Shown here in pieces: positions 24,985-32,760 of a stretch of 44,195 nucleotides of DNA. Each line of letters starts with the position of its first letter. Within the stretch, counting starts at the first letter, position 1. Where the stretch lies: positions 1-44,195 of IMG/VR virus record IMGVR_UViG_3300027983_000028; one strand, 5' to 3'. The notes under the pieces are model-generated. The model was not told where the DNA came from. It saw only the letters and a program-made list of their open reading frames with translations, and searched no databases. Position numbers and translations under genes: made by a program. The stretch comes from a virus.

Positions 24985-25284
24985 TAATAGAAGGATAAGA
25001 AAAAGAGTGGCAACAAGCAAGAAATGGTGGTAGCAACGGCAGAGCAGCAAGAAAATACAAGGCCTACCGCACCACTGAAAGCCACCGACCTCGGAGAAAA
25101 GAATAGCAGGGCCACAGTAAGAGGGCCTCCGAGGAACTAAGGAGCATTGATTATATTGTCTTCCAGGACTAATAGGCAGAGATGCTGAACGACCGATGGC
25201 AGACAACCAGGGGGACCTGGGATGCGTGCGAATCGTATCATGAGGGCAATATAATGAATGTTCTAACAGAAGAAGGGGAACGAA
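24985..25284 (+). other. 300-base leader after promoter E2
   Basis: No recognised gene. It contains an inverted repeat CCTCGGAG/CTCCGAGG (25089-25096 and 25127-25134) and a CCAGG-GGGA-CCTGG hairpin near 25211-25224. A 38-codon ORF at 25023 lacks a good RBS. A 12-codon ORF at 25255 (MNVLTEEGERNG, GAGG upstream) overlaps the start of the next gene and may couple translation. A structured leader or small RNA is possible. Confidence 0.4.
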
Positions 25285-25491
25285 ATGGCTAATTATAAGA
25301 GTAATAGAAATGGATTAGTGCATACACAAGAGGACTGGGAAGCATTCATCTCGGACTTATATAGCGCTGATGCAGGGGTGCCGGAGCCAGCTGACTCTTG
25401 GGACAGATTTACGAAATATGCTCAACTGGTTAGAACTGAAGACGACACTTGTAAACAGGTGAGCTTAGAAGAATATAACTTGGGGAAATAA
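25285..25491 (+). CDS. 68-aa hypothetical protein
   Basis: Acidic; contains HTQEDWEAFISDLYSADAG. RBS GGGGAA. First long gene of the E2 transcript. No family recognised. Confidence 0.55.
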   Translation: MANYKSNRNGLVHTQEDWEAFISDLYSADAGVPEPADSWDRFTKYAQLVRTEDDTCKQVSLEEYNLGK

Positions 25492-25492
25492 A

Positions 25493-25591
25493 ATGGAAAT
25501 CTTAGCATTGATTGTATTACTGGGGGCAGGCATAACAATGACTGTGGGAGCTGTTGTGTTGGCCGAATGGATACTTAGACAAGTCCATTAA
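25493..25591 (+). CDS. 32-aa membrane peptide
   Basis: MEILALIVLLGAGITMTVGA begins a single membrane segment covering most of the protein, with the short tail ILRQVH. Starts two bases after the upstream stop; GGGG upstream serves as RBS. Confidence 0.5.
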   Translation: MEILALIVLLGAGITMTVGAVVLAEWILRQVH

Positions 25592-25611
25592 GAAGAGAGA
25601 GGAGGGATAAT

Positions 25612-25827
25612 ATGGAATTTCCAAACTATAAAGAATGGGCCCACCTTATACACACATTGATAAAACAGGATAGACGTGTCGAGGTGGAACAAGAGCTTAA
25701 CAAGATATTTGAACAGGGGTATCATTTAGGAGTGAATCACGGGTGGCACATAGAGCAAGAGAAGCACGAAGAGGCTCGTAATATGTATTTAGCGAGTGTT
25801 CATAAAGACATTTTTGGAGACATATAA
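25612..25827 (+). CDS. 71-aa hypothetical protein
   Basis: Helical, charged and His-rich (GYHLGVNHGWHIEQEKHEE). RBS GAGGAGGG. Coupled to the Fis-like gene by TAATG. Function unknown. Confidence 0.6.
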   Translation: MEFPNYKEWAHLIHTLIKQDRRVEVEQELNKIFEQGYHLGVNHGWHIEQEKHEEARNMYLASVHKDIFGDI

Positions 25828-26039
25828 TGAATAACTTACAAGGCATACAGAATGTAAATGAATTATTGAAGGCTATCAACTCTAATAAGTATAAACGTGC
25901 CTTAGAAGAGGCAGAGAAGTATATTTACATGAAGGCTTTCAGAGACGTTCGATATAACCAGAGCAAGGCAGCTGTAGTATTAGGTGTATCTAGGGGTACG
26001 TTTAGAAAGCGGTTGGAAACTTATTTAGAAGAAAAATAG
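25827..26039 (+). CDS. Fis-like DNA-binding protein
   Basis: 70 aa. The C-terminal helix-turn-helix (residues 43-66, NQSKAAVVLGVSRGTFRKRL) closely resembles the Fis family end ([20 protein letters not shown] in E. coli). The preceding region is helical, as needed for dimerisation, though shorter than the 98-aa Fis. A phage regulator of early or late promoters, or a competitor of host Fis or NtrC-type factors, is likely. Confidence 0.75.
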   Translation: MNNLQGIQNVNELLKAINSNKYKRALEEAEKYIYMKAFRDVRYNQSKAAVVLGVSRGTFRKRLETYLEEK

Positions 26040-26048
26040 GCAACTTGC

Positions 26049-26077
26049 TTGACTTTTATACACTGAGAGGCTATAGT
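26049..26077 (+). promoter_or_regulatory. Early promoter E3
   Basis: TTGACT, 17 bases, TATAGT, again followed by TATAAT. Expected start at about 26084-26086, where the structured leader begins. Drives the ClpX-like gene. Confidence 0.75.
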
Positions 26078-26085
26078 TATAATAC

Positions 26086-26168
26086 GGGAAGCGAAATTAC
26101 CTCTGACGAGACAAGGTCTCTCAAGTATAACATCTCTGCCGACAGCGTCAGCAGCTGCTAAGCTTCCC
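26086..26168 (+). ncRNA. Structured 5' leader of the ClpX-like gene
   Basis: GGGAAGC at 26086-26092 pairs with GCTTCCC at 26162-26168, closing the whole leader right at the predicted transcript start. Inside, CTGACG (26103-26108) pairs with CGTCAG (26146-26151), and AGAC/GTCT forms a further hairpin. The AGCAGCTGCT palindrome is also within. It ends about 25 bases before the ATG. It may protect the 5' end, regulate translation or be an sRNA; no known riboswitch is recognised. Confidence 0.5.
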
Positions 26169-26193
26169 ACCTAATTATAACGAGGAGAAGGAC

Positions 26194-27114
26194 ATGAGTA
26201 ATCAAAGAACGTTAGAAGAGCTTAACAAGCTTGTATATGGGCATGAGAGAGCTAAGAAAGTGCTGATTACATTAGTTCAACGTGCTTCAATGAGATATCA
26301 TCAGAAATGGATAAACTTGGACAAGCATCCAATTGAGACAATGAATTGTTTACTAGTAGGGGACAGTGGTACAGGTAAGACGCATTTGATTGAAAGCTTA
26401 CAGAGCATTGTTAAGTTTCCCTTCCTTAGGATTGATGCGACGACATTGACACCTACAGGTAATAACGACGGGGTCAACTCTGCCAAGTTGCGTAAGATGT
26501 TGATAGACAAGGCCAATCTTAGTATATCGTCTAGCTATGGGCCACATAGTGTACAAGGAGCGTTGGACAAGATGGTGGTTTTTGTCGATGAGATCGATAA
26601 GCTGGCTAACTCATTTGATAGTTCAGGGAATTGGAACAAGCACGTACAGGCCAACTTCTTGACATTGATTGATGACAAACATGACTTCAGCGGCGTTAGC
26701 TGGGTGTTTGCAGGAGCGTTCTCAAGCATTGAAAAGTCTAAGACAGAAGGGGGTATGGGGTTTGGATCAGAAAAAACAACAGCTCGCATAACTATCTCGG
26801 ACGAAGAGATTATTAAATCAGGACTGATTCCTGAATTGGTGGGACGGATTGGGCAAGTTGTGTGTCTTGATGAGTTTACTAAAGAGGACTACACTAAGCT
26901 GTTGAACGAGGTTGTGTTGCCTAAGAAGTATAAAGACTTGGACTATTGTGGGATAACCTTTGAGGTTCTTTCTGAAGACGAGATAGACGCAATGGCTGAG
27001 AAGACAGCTAAGAGTGGCCAAGGCGTACGAGGACTATCACGTAATGTAGACAACCATTATATTGAAGCTGAGTTTGACAGAGTGGACCGACCTGCATTAA
27101 CAATGGGGACTTAA
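26194..27114 (+). CDS. ClpX-like AAA+ unfoldase
   Basis: 306 aa, shorter than ClpX (about 424) because the N-terminal zinc domain is missing. YGHERAKKVL (box for nucleotide), Walker A GDSGTGKT (56-63), Walker B VVFVDEIDK (128-136), GMGFG (187-191) where ClpX has GIGFG, GLIPELVGRI (210-219) with the Arg finger, and sensor-2-like GVRGL. The retained MGF loop is the ClpP-docking element of ClpX. Expected to unfold proteins for a ClpP-type partner; a ClpP-like gene lies 320 bp away in opposite orientation. Confidence 0.85.
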   Translation: MSNQRTLEELNKLVYGHERAKKVLITLVQRASMRYHQKWINLDKHPIETMNCLLVGDSGTGKTHLIESLQSIVKFPFLRIDATTLTPTGNNDGVNSAKLRKMLIDKANLSISSSYGPHSVQGALDKMVVFVDEIDKLANSFDSSGNWNKHVQANFLTLIDDKHDFSGVSWVFAGAFSSIEKSKTEGGMGFGSEKTTARITISDEEIIKSGLIPELVGRIGQVVCLDEFTKEDYTKLLNEVVLPKKYKDLDYCGITFEVLSEDEIDAMAEKTAKSGQGVRGLSRNVDNHYIEAEFDRVDRPALTMGT

Positions 27115-27115
27115 T

Positions 27116-27331
27116 ATGAAGAGAACTAGAGCTATAATACTGAAGGAAATATGTGACGAGATATTAAAGATTGTGGAACACGCTGCAGACCCTACAATGA
27201 AGAGCGTCGCATTAGTGGAATACAAGGCAGCTCAAACGGAATTGAGACGCCACTTAGAGGCTAACGCTAGGGACGTAATAGTATATAAGTTGAGGGAACT
27301 AAGGCGAGAGCTACACAGTGCTGAGAAATAA
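27116..27331 (+). CDS. 71-aa helical protein
   Basis: Charged, helical (KEICDEILKIVEHAADPTM, LRELRRELHSAE). It begins one base after the ClpX-like stop, so it is co-translated. Could be an adaptor for the ATPase, an inference from position alone. Confidence 0.55.
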   Translation: MKRTRAIILKEICDEILKIVEHAADPTMKSVALVEYKAAQTELRRHLEANARDVIVYKLRELRRELHSAEK

Positions 27332-27334
27332 GAA

Positions 27335-27353
27335 AAGGCCCTTAACGGGCCTT
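27335..27353. terminator. Bidirectional terminator
   Basis: AAGGCCC-TTAAC-GGGCCTT, a seven-pair stem. The minus strand has the better U-rich tail (TTCTTATTTC) while the plus strand reads CTTAATG. It separates the early operon from the convergent ClpP-like gene. Confidence 0.65.
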
Positions 27354-27433
27354 CTTAATGTACACTATAATAACCCTTAAGCTACTTAGTGCTCACTACG
27401 AGATGTCCTTCTTGAAATATCTGCATTCCTACG

Positions 27434-27982
27434 TCATTTGATGTCTTTTTTAAAGTGGCGCTTCATTCGGGACGGGAGGGTTGGATCGTCATCGTGAATG
27501 TAAATATCCTCTCCTTTGAACATCTTATTGCATTCTGCTTGTGTCAGGAAAGGCTTACATATTCGTTCGAACTTCTTACGGAACACTGTGCGGAAGTTTG
27601 TACCATAGTCTTGCGTTTCGCCACCCTTGCCATGCATCCCACCACTGTAGTCATGGAACATAATATATGTACCCTCTTGGAATAACAGGTCGTCGCCACA
27701 TAAAGCTAGGATAGCTCCCATGCTGTATGTAGGATAGTCCACCACCATTTGAACAGGACATTCAACTCCCCGTATCCTGTCTACTAAATGGAAGCCTGTG
27801 TCACAAGAGCCGCCAGGGGTGTTTAAACGCACTTGTAGCGTATCATTAGGGGTTAGTAAGGGAAGGAGCTTAAACGCCTTCTCGTAGTCTCTAAAGTCTC
27901 CTATACCTCCCACAATCTCTAATGTAACATCTTGACAGACATGTTCCATCTTGTGAATTATGCATCCAATATCATTTGACAT
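27434..27982 (-). CDS. ClpP-like serine protease
   Basis: 182 aa (E. coli ClpP about 193 after processing). Oxyanion and substrate strand LNTPGGS (53-59), nucleophile Ser87 in PTYSMGAILALCG, His110 in YIMFHDYSGG, and an acidic GEDIYIHDDDP near 157-167 for the third residue. No signal peptide, so cytosolic. RBS AAGGAG. It faces the ClpX-like gene convergently, and is co-directional with the L,D-transpeptidase-like gene and its late-type promoter. Could be a capsid-maturation protease, but the nearby ClpX-like partner argues for regulated proteolysis. Confidence 0.75.
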   Translation of the reverse strand: MSNDIGCIIHKMEHVCQDVTLEIVGGIGDFRDYEKAFKLLPLLTPNDTLQVRLNTPGGSCDTGFHLVDRIRGVECPVQMVVDYPTYSMGAILALCGDDLLFQEGTYIMFHDYSGGMHGKGGETQDYGTNFRTVFRKKFERICKPFLTQAECNKMFKGEDIYIHDDDPTLPSRMKRHFKKDIK

Positions 27983-28175
27983 GTGGTTCTCCTTTTAGTG
28001 AGAATTTAGAGGAAACTTGCCAGAAACTAGGCATATTCCTATTAGAATAAGAATGAGGGACTTTCACCCTCTGTGGAAAGCCGTTAGGCTTGTCCTCTTT
28101 CCTGGCAGCACCTTGTCGGGACTTAACGTACTTCATGCGCTGTTAGCGCCTTCACGTGTTCCACCTGCAGCCTGA
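27983..28175 (-). ncRNA. Candidate structured RNA with pseudoknot
   Basis: Minus strand, between the L,D-transpeptidase-like and ClpP-like genes. TGCCAG (28107-28102) pairs with CTGGCA (28023-28018), while AGAGGA (28098-28093) pairs with TCCTCT (28013-28008), an interlocked (H-type) arrangement. Enclosed hairpins: AAGCC-TAAC-GGCTT, GAGGG-TGAAAGT-CCCTC and TTCTTA/TAGGAA. GCGCT-AAC-AGCGC precedes it. GGGTGAAAGTCCC-type hairpins occur in group II intron and HEARO/omega RNAs, but no reverse transcriptase or IscB gene is present. Confidence 0.55.
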
Positions 28176-28694
28176 TTAATAGTAGCAATAGACGGGAACG
28201 CCGCCTTTAATTTTATCTATTAGGTTGGAGCTAATGGCAGGATCTACAGCTAAGCATCCCCAAGAGCAACCGGCTCGTCCTTTATTTAATATATAGTTGT
28301 CTGTAACGTAGTTGGAAGGATGTATAACTACATATCTCACTCTTACGTTTGAATTCTTGCCAGGTTCTAGGCCGTCGAGTCTTAAGCTCTTTCCATGTCG
28401 TCCGTGATAAATATTGCCCGTCTTCATTTTACCCAAGCTAGATTGATGGCTATTTATCTTATTGGAAAACGAGGTGGAATAAGCTTTATCGTTAGGGCTA
28501 GCAGAGCCGCTGCCGTGGGCCACATGATGTGTAGCCGTTACAGTGCCGTATTCGACGACATATAGCCTGTGTCTATATGAAGGCTCCTTGAAGTTCACTA
28601 CAATCATTAATTCGGGAGTGTTGAAAGCTATGTTTGCGGCGTTAATGGCCAGCTGTTTGGCTACGTCGTTGGCCTTTAATTCAGATTTGCGCAC
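28176..28694 (-). CDS. L,D-transpeptidase-like enzyme (YkuD_2 type)
   Basis: 172 aa. SLRLDGLEPGKNSNVRVRYV, then VIHPSNYV (His125) and GRAGCSWGCLAV (Cys147 as nucleophile) follow the murein L,D-transpeptidase pattern. No signal peptide, unlike cellular members, so it would need the holin or disruption of the membrane to reach the wall. GTG start at 28694 with AGGAG upstream. It has its own promoter. It may remodel or cut peptidoglycan at lysis, or resist lysis from without; the direction of its reaction cannot be told. Confidence 0.7.
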   Translation of the reverse strand: MRKSELKANDVAKQLAINAANIAFNTPELMIVVNFKEPSYRHRLYVVEYGTVTATHHVAHGSGSASPNDKAYSTSFSNKINSHQSSLGKMKTGNIYHGRHGKSLRLDGLEPGKNSNVRVRYVVIHPSNYVTDNYILNKGRAGCSWGCLAVDPAISSNLIDKIKGGVPVYCYY

Positions 28695-28724
28695 TATATG
28701 GTGCTCCTGAGTAGTATACTATAT

Positions 28725-28744
28725 AGTATGTTTTAATGGATGAC
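28725..28744 (-). repeat. 20-bp promoter-downstream element, copy A
   Basis: Identical to 23067-23086. It begins 11 bases past the -10 box of the promoter at 28784-28756, in the untranslated leader of the L,D-transpeptidase-like gene. The flank TATATAGTATACTAC adds a short palindrome. Confidence 0.75.
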
Positions 28745-28755
28745 CCTTACCAACT

Positions 28756-28784
28756 AGTATACCAAGAATTACAAATCATGTCAA
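28756..28784 (-). promoter_or_regulatory. Leftward promoter for the L,D-transpeptidase-like and ClpP-like genes
   Basis: TTGACA, 17 bases, TATACT. Same boxes and spacing as the two late promoters at 23.0-23.1 kb. It is back to back with the rightward promoter starting at 28798. Confidence 0.75.
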
Positions 28785-28797
28785 GCTATTTAATTTA

Positions 28798-28825
28798 TTG
28801 ACAAACCACAGAAATAGGGTATAAT
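28798..28825 (+). promoter_or_regulatory. Rightward promoter of the replication operon
   Basis: TTGACA, 16 bases, TATAAT, both consensus boxes. Its -35 lies 13 bp from that of the divergent leftward promoter, so the two may compete or share a regulator. Confidence 0.8.
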
Positions 28826-28856
28826 GGAAGAGTAAACACAAAAACAGGAACTCAAA

Positions 28857-29018
28857 GTGGAAGCACAACTAAACATACAAGACATCATAAAGTTAGCCGC
28901 AGAGTTCAACTTGCCTTGTATCGTAAGGGATAACGAGTTGACTATCTGCGGAGAGATTCAGAACGTTATATTTAAACGACAGGAGAACAACACATGTCAA
29001 CTACAGGAAATTTATTAA
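28857..29018 (+). CDS. 53-aa protein overlapping the SSB gene
   Basis: GTG start with AGGA seven bases upstream. MEAQLNIQDIIKLAAEFNLP opens it. It runs 25 bases into the next gene in another frame. First gene of the replication operon; function unknown. Confidence 0.5.
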   Translation: MEAQLNIQDIIKLAAEFNLPCIVRDNELTICGEIQNVIFKRQENNTCQLQEIY

Positions 29019-29485
29019 CATCACCAACAGGTACAATCCAGTTCTTAGCTTTGAACAAACCAGTAGCTAAGTATATTGGAGATGGAGCACCATTAGTATA
29101 CACCGTTCGACTCAAGTTCGATTCGGCTACTAAAGAGGGAGCAGCCTGGAAGAAATCAATTGAGGATCTCAATCCTAATCTGATTGGCACGAAGCACACA
29201 GATAGCAAAACGGAATTCACCGTAAGAGCAGCCACTAAGTTCGAAGTGAAAGTGACGGATGGCAATGGGAACGAGATGGAAGAAGCACCTATGTTCTTCA
29301 AAGACTCCAAGGGAACAGCTAAGATGATTGTCGCACCGTATACAGGTAATAGTATGGGAGGCTCAATTAACTTGATTGCTGTAGTAGTGGAATCATTAGA
29401 ATCAGGCAGCTCAACAGAAACTAGCGGAAGAGAAGCTAAACTTAATGAACTTAAGGAAGCACTCAAGCAAGCTACGTCGAAATAG
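28994..29485 (+). CDS. Probable single-stranded DNA-binding protein
   Basis: 163 aa, OB-fold-like beta pattern (YTVRLKFDSATKEGAAWKKS, GTAKMIVAPYTGNSMGGSIN, LIAVVVESLE) followed by a charged tail, as in T7 gp2.5-type proteins. The C-terminus (LKQATSK) lacks the acidic end usual in such proteins. It precedes the DNA polymerase behind a strong terminator, so it is probably made in larger amounts. Confidence 0.6.
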   Translation: MSTTGNLLTSPTGTIQFLALNKPVAKYIGDGAPLVYTVRLKFDSATKEGAAWKKSIEDLNPNLIGTKHTDSKTEFTVRAATKFEVKVTDGNGNEMEEAPMFFKDSKGTAKMIVAPYTGNSMGGSINLIAVVVESLESGSSTETSGREAKLNELKEALKQATSK

Positions 29486-29504
29486 AAACAGTTAGTAGTC
29501 GGCA

Positions 29505-29528
29505 GCCGGGGCAACCCGGCATTTTTTT
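29505..29528 (+). terminator. Rho-independent terminator after the SSB gene
   Basis: GCCGGG-GCAA-CCCGGC with a GNRA loop, followed by ATTTTTTT. The clearest terminator in the genome. The polymerase and downstream genes must depend on read-through. Confidence 0.85.
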
Positions 29529-29549
29529 AACTTTAGTAAAGGCAATCAA

Positions 29550-31496
29550 ATGACTACAATCGCTTGTGATTTTGAGACACATCTAATAGGACCGGGAGCA
29601 TTGTTTCCTAAGCCTGTGTGCCTTTCAGCATATGATGGAGAAAATACATTCCTATATAGAGGGAAGGAAATGCAGGAGCATTTAACAAAGTGGCTGAAGA
29701 ACGACACAATCATAGCACACAATGCTGTATTCGAATGTGGGGTGATTATTCACCATTTCCCAGAGCTAACAGAATTAGTGTTCCAAGCCCTAGAAGAGGG
29801 AAGAATTATATGTACAAAGATACGTGAGAACTTAATAGATTTACTGAGAGAGAAGCCAACCAATAGAGCCACATTAGCAGCATGTGTTCTCCACTATTAT
29901 AATAAGGACATATCAGCAAGCAAAGGAGAGGACGCCTGGAGACTTCGCTACGCAGAGCTAGAAGATGTCGAGGAGTGGCCACAAGAGGCAATAGACTATG
30001 CTATAGATGACTCCATATGGGCATACAAAGTGTACTATAACCAAGACGACATTAACAGCAATGCATCTCTTGTGTCAGCAGTGTATCTCAACTTAATGGG
30101 AGCCACAGGATTTAATATAGACCAAGAACGTGTGAAGAATTTAAAAGAAGAAATATTCGTATACTTAAGACCGAGATACAACTACCTAGAAAAGCTCGGC
30201 TATTGCGACTTCTTACCAGGTAAGGAACAACCACGTAAACAAATGAAGAAGCTGAAAGAATACATAGCAGAGCTACCAATCAATAAGAAATACACAGCCA
30301 AGGGAGCCATCAAGGCTACAGCTGAGGCCCTAGAATTTTACCAATCACAAACAACAGATGATATATTAAAAGCATTCTCTGAAATAGCTGTGTACGAGAA
30401 AGTGCTTTCGGCGTTCATATCTAGGTTATCAGGAAATGAAATAATATATTCACAGTACAGCACAACTAAATCAACAGGACGTACATCATCAAGTAGCTCT
30501 AGATTGTTTCCATCATTGAACATACAACAGATGCCACGACAAGTGCCGAACGTATCATATGATATACGAAATTGTTTTGTGCCACGACCTGGGTTTAAAA
30601 TGTTGTCCATTGACTATGCAGGCCTTGAATTATGTGCAACAGCACATCAATTGTATAAAACATATGGACGAAGCAGCATGAGGGACATGCTCAACAGTGG
30701 GGATAAGCCTACAGATATGCATAGCAGGTTGGCAGCTAGATTGAAGGGTGTATCATACGAAGAGTTCATGGTGAAGATAGATAAGGACTTGAGGCAGAAA
30801 GCTAAGCCAATCAATCTAGGATTTCCGGGAGGTATTGGATACGAGACAATGAGAACGCTATTGTGGAGAGATGGAATCAAGACAGAATACACAATACTGC
30901 ATACAGAGAAGAAGAAACGAGAACTATATTACTATCAAACAGAGCTGGCGATGCCAGACCTAAGAATAGCACGTATCAAGAAAGACGAATATGCATTAGT
31001 GAAAGATGAATTAGTAACCTTAAAGAAAGAACTGTTTGCCCTATATCCAGAGCTAGAGTGGTTTCTAAAGGACGGGCATAATAAGTTTTTAGACGGAACA
31101 TCTAAGTGGGTGAAGAACGAGTTTGACGAATGGGAAGAAGAGCCTATGTATACATATGAAGCATATGGACATAAACGTCCTTGGTGCACATACACAGCTT
31201 TGTGTAATGGATATCTAATGCAAACCCCGTCAGCTATGGGAGCCAAGAAGGCTGTCAATCGTGTGATGCGTAAGTACTATAAACACCCAGACGTAAAGCC
31301 ATTAGCATTCATACACGATGAAATCCTATTCGAAATTCGAGAATCTAGAATGGACATAGTGGACGACTTAGCAGATATAATGATAGACGAGATGCAAAAA
31401 GTGCTCTCGTCAGTTCGCATCACGGTGGAAGCATCTATGATGGACTACTGGCAGAAAGCAGATGGGTTCTGGACTAAGCAATATTGGAGTGAATAG
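29550..31496 (+). CDS. Family A DNA polymerase with 3'-5' exonuclease
   Basis: 648 aa, T7 size. Exonuclease motifs DFETH (7-11), [11 protein letters not shown] and [13 protein letters not shown]. Polymerase motif [12 protein letters not shown] (Asp355), motif [18 protein letters not shown] (Arg415, Lys419), motif C HDEILFEI (Asp590). The residue equivalent to E. coli Phe762 is Leu423. The motif continues GFPGG instead of the usual GVLYG. No 5'-3' exonuclease domain. Main phage replicase. Confidence 0.92.
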   Translation: MTTIACDFETHLIGPGALFPKPVCLSAYDGENTFLYRGKEMQEHLTKWLKNDTIIAHNAVFECGVIIHHFPELTELVFQALEEGRIICTKIRENLIDLLREKPTNRATLAACVLHYYNKDISASKGEDAWRLRYAELEDVEEWPQEAIDYAIDDSIWAYKVYYNQDDINSNASLVSAVYLNLMGATGFNIDQERVKNLKEEIFVYLRPRYNYLEKLGYCDFLPGKEQPRKQMKKLKEYIAELPINKKYTAKGAIKATAEALEFYQSQTTDDILKAFSEIAVYEKVLSAFISRLSGNEIIYSQYSTTKSTGRTSSSSSRLFPSLNIQQMPRQVPNVSYDIRNCFVPRPGFKMLSIDYAGLELCATAHQLYKTYGRSSMRDMLNSGDKPTDMHSRLAARLKGVSYEEFMVKIDKDLRQKAKPINLGFPGGIGYETMRTLLWRDGIKTEYTILHTEKKKRELYYYQTELAMPDLRIARIKKDEYALVKDELVTLKKELFALYPELEWFLKDGHNKFLDGTSKWVKNEFDEWEEEPMYTYEAYGHKRPWCTYTALCNGYLMQTPSAMGAKKAVNRVMRKYYKHPDVKPLAFIHDEILFEIRESRMDIVDDLADIMIDEMQKVLSSVRITVEASMMDYWQKADGFWTKQYWSE

Positions 31497-31497
31497 C

Positions 31498-31926
31498 ATG
31501 AAGATAAAACTACTGACAAACACAGCAAGAATACCTAGATACGAAACAGCAGAGGCAGCAGGGATGGACCTAAGAGTGGACTCTACAAGTCCTATAAATA
31601 TATCACCAGGTGATACATTAATGTTAAGCACAGGCGTGGCGATACATATAGACAACCCAGGAATAGCAGCAATGATATTGCCCAGGTCGTCATTAGGACA
31701 TAAGCACGGCATTGTACTAGGCAACTTAGTAGGACTAATAGATTCAGACTACCAAGGAGAACTTAAAATATCTTGCTGGAACAGAAGCGACAAAGAGTAC
31801 ACAATAGCACCGGGGGAGCGAATAGCTCAGATAGTTTTCACGAACGTAATAAGCCCAGAGTTCCAGCTGGTAGAATCGTTTGAGGAAACAGCTAGAGGGG
31901 AAGGCGGATTCGGGAGCACTCAATGA
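31498..31926 (+). CDS. dut: dUTPase
   Basis: 142 aa from ATG 31498. The five family motifs are visible: [39 protein letters not shown] and [11 protein letters not shown] homotrimer that turns dUTP to dUMP and pyrophosphate, keeping uracil out of phage DNA and feeding dTMP synthesis. It overlaps the next gene by four bases. Confidence 0.92.
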   Translation: MKIKLLTNTARIPRYETAEAAGMDLRVDSTSPINISPGDTLMLSTGVAIHIDNPGIAAMILPRSSLGHKHGIVLGNLVGLIDSDYQGELKISCWNRSDKEYTIAPGERIAQIVFTNVISPEFQLVESFEETARGEGGFGSTQ

Positions 31927-32573
31927 AAACATACATCGTTAACACAGAAGAGGAATGGCACGCCCTACGAGGCACATGCATCACGGCCAGTAATGCCGCG
32001 ACACTAGTGGGATGCAATCCATACTCGTCACCCAATAAGATGAGGAACCCAGACCCATTCACAGGGAACTCCTTCACAATAACAGGACAGATGCTAGAAC
32101 CTGTAGTGGTTGACATGACCAATCGTGTTCTTGGAACAGAGTTTCAATTGTTTGAACAGGAGAAAAACCAGAAAGTTTTCTACACAGAAGGGCGGCTGGG
32201 AGCCACCCCGGATGCATTTGACGACAACGATAATCTATTGGAGTGTAAGAGCACAAGACCACACACTTTCCATAAATACAGCGGCTACCCACCTTTAACT
32301 TATTTGATACAAACACAAGTGCAAATGGAGTGTACAGGCCTGAATACATGCTACCTTTCGATAATGTCAACAGACCTGACACAAGCAACGTTTGAAATGA
32401 AATGGCCAATAGTTGTGTACAAAGTGTGGAAAAATGATCAACTATGTGCTATACTACAAGAAGAAGCAAAGAGGTACATGGAAAACGATACGTTCAGGGT
32501 TAAGTCTGCCACTAAGAAGAAAGCGCAGCTCTTACTAAGTTTATGTTATGAAAGGGTACACTTCGGAGGATAA
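31923..32573 (+). CDS. YqaJ-type exonuclease/recombinase
   Basis: 216 aa. [18 protein letters not shown] and GQMLEPVV, then [19 protein letters not shown] (the Asp and Glu-x-Lys of the nuclease core) and [13 protein letters not shown]. These are the marks of YqaJ/lambda-exonuclease relatives. It likely resects DNA ends for recombination or concatemer formation. No recombinase annealing partner is obvious, except possibly the SSB-like protein. Confidence 0.85.
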   Translation: MKTYIVNTEEEWHALRGTCITASNAATLVGCNPYSSPNKMRNPDPFTGNSFTITGQMLEPVVVDMTNRVLGTEFQLFEQEKNQKVFYTEGRLGATPDAFDDNDNLLECKSTRPHTFHKYSGYPPLTYLIQTQVQMECTGLNTCYLSIMSTDLTQATFEMKWPIVVYKVWKNDQLCAILQEEAKRYMENDTFRVKSATKKKAQLLLSLCYERVHFGG

Positions 32574-32574
32574 T

Positions 32575-32760
32575 ATGGCAGATCAATATGAAGAGAAAGT
32601 ACGTAAAGGCCAAGCATATAATCTTGCAGTGGCTGAGGCAATACACAAAGAGAAGACAGACGATACACAGTTTATATATGAAAGGTTTATTAGGTATTAC
32701 GAACTAGGTGGATTGCTACAACGTCACACAGTGGACGAAATAAAGGAGGCGTTAAAATAA
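32575..32760 (+). CDS. 61-aa hypothetical protein
   Basis: ATG 32575 with GGAGG upstream. Helical and charged (QYEEKVRKGQAYNLAVAEAI). It ends with TAATG coupling to the next gene. No family recognised. Confidence 0.6.
   Translation: MADQYEEKVRKGQAYNLAVAEAIHKEKTDDTQFIYERFIRYYELGGLLQRHTVDEIKEALK

Noticed and set aside
25023-25139. 38-codon plus-strand ORF in the E2 leader
   Set aside because: No proper RBS and it overlaps the inverted repeat; kept only as part of the leader entry.
28080-28150. Resemblance of CGTTAAGTCCCG to a 16S rRNA segment
   Set aside because: The match covers only about a dozen bases and flanking rRNA sequence is absent.
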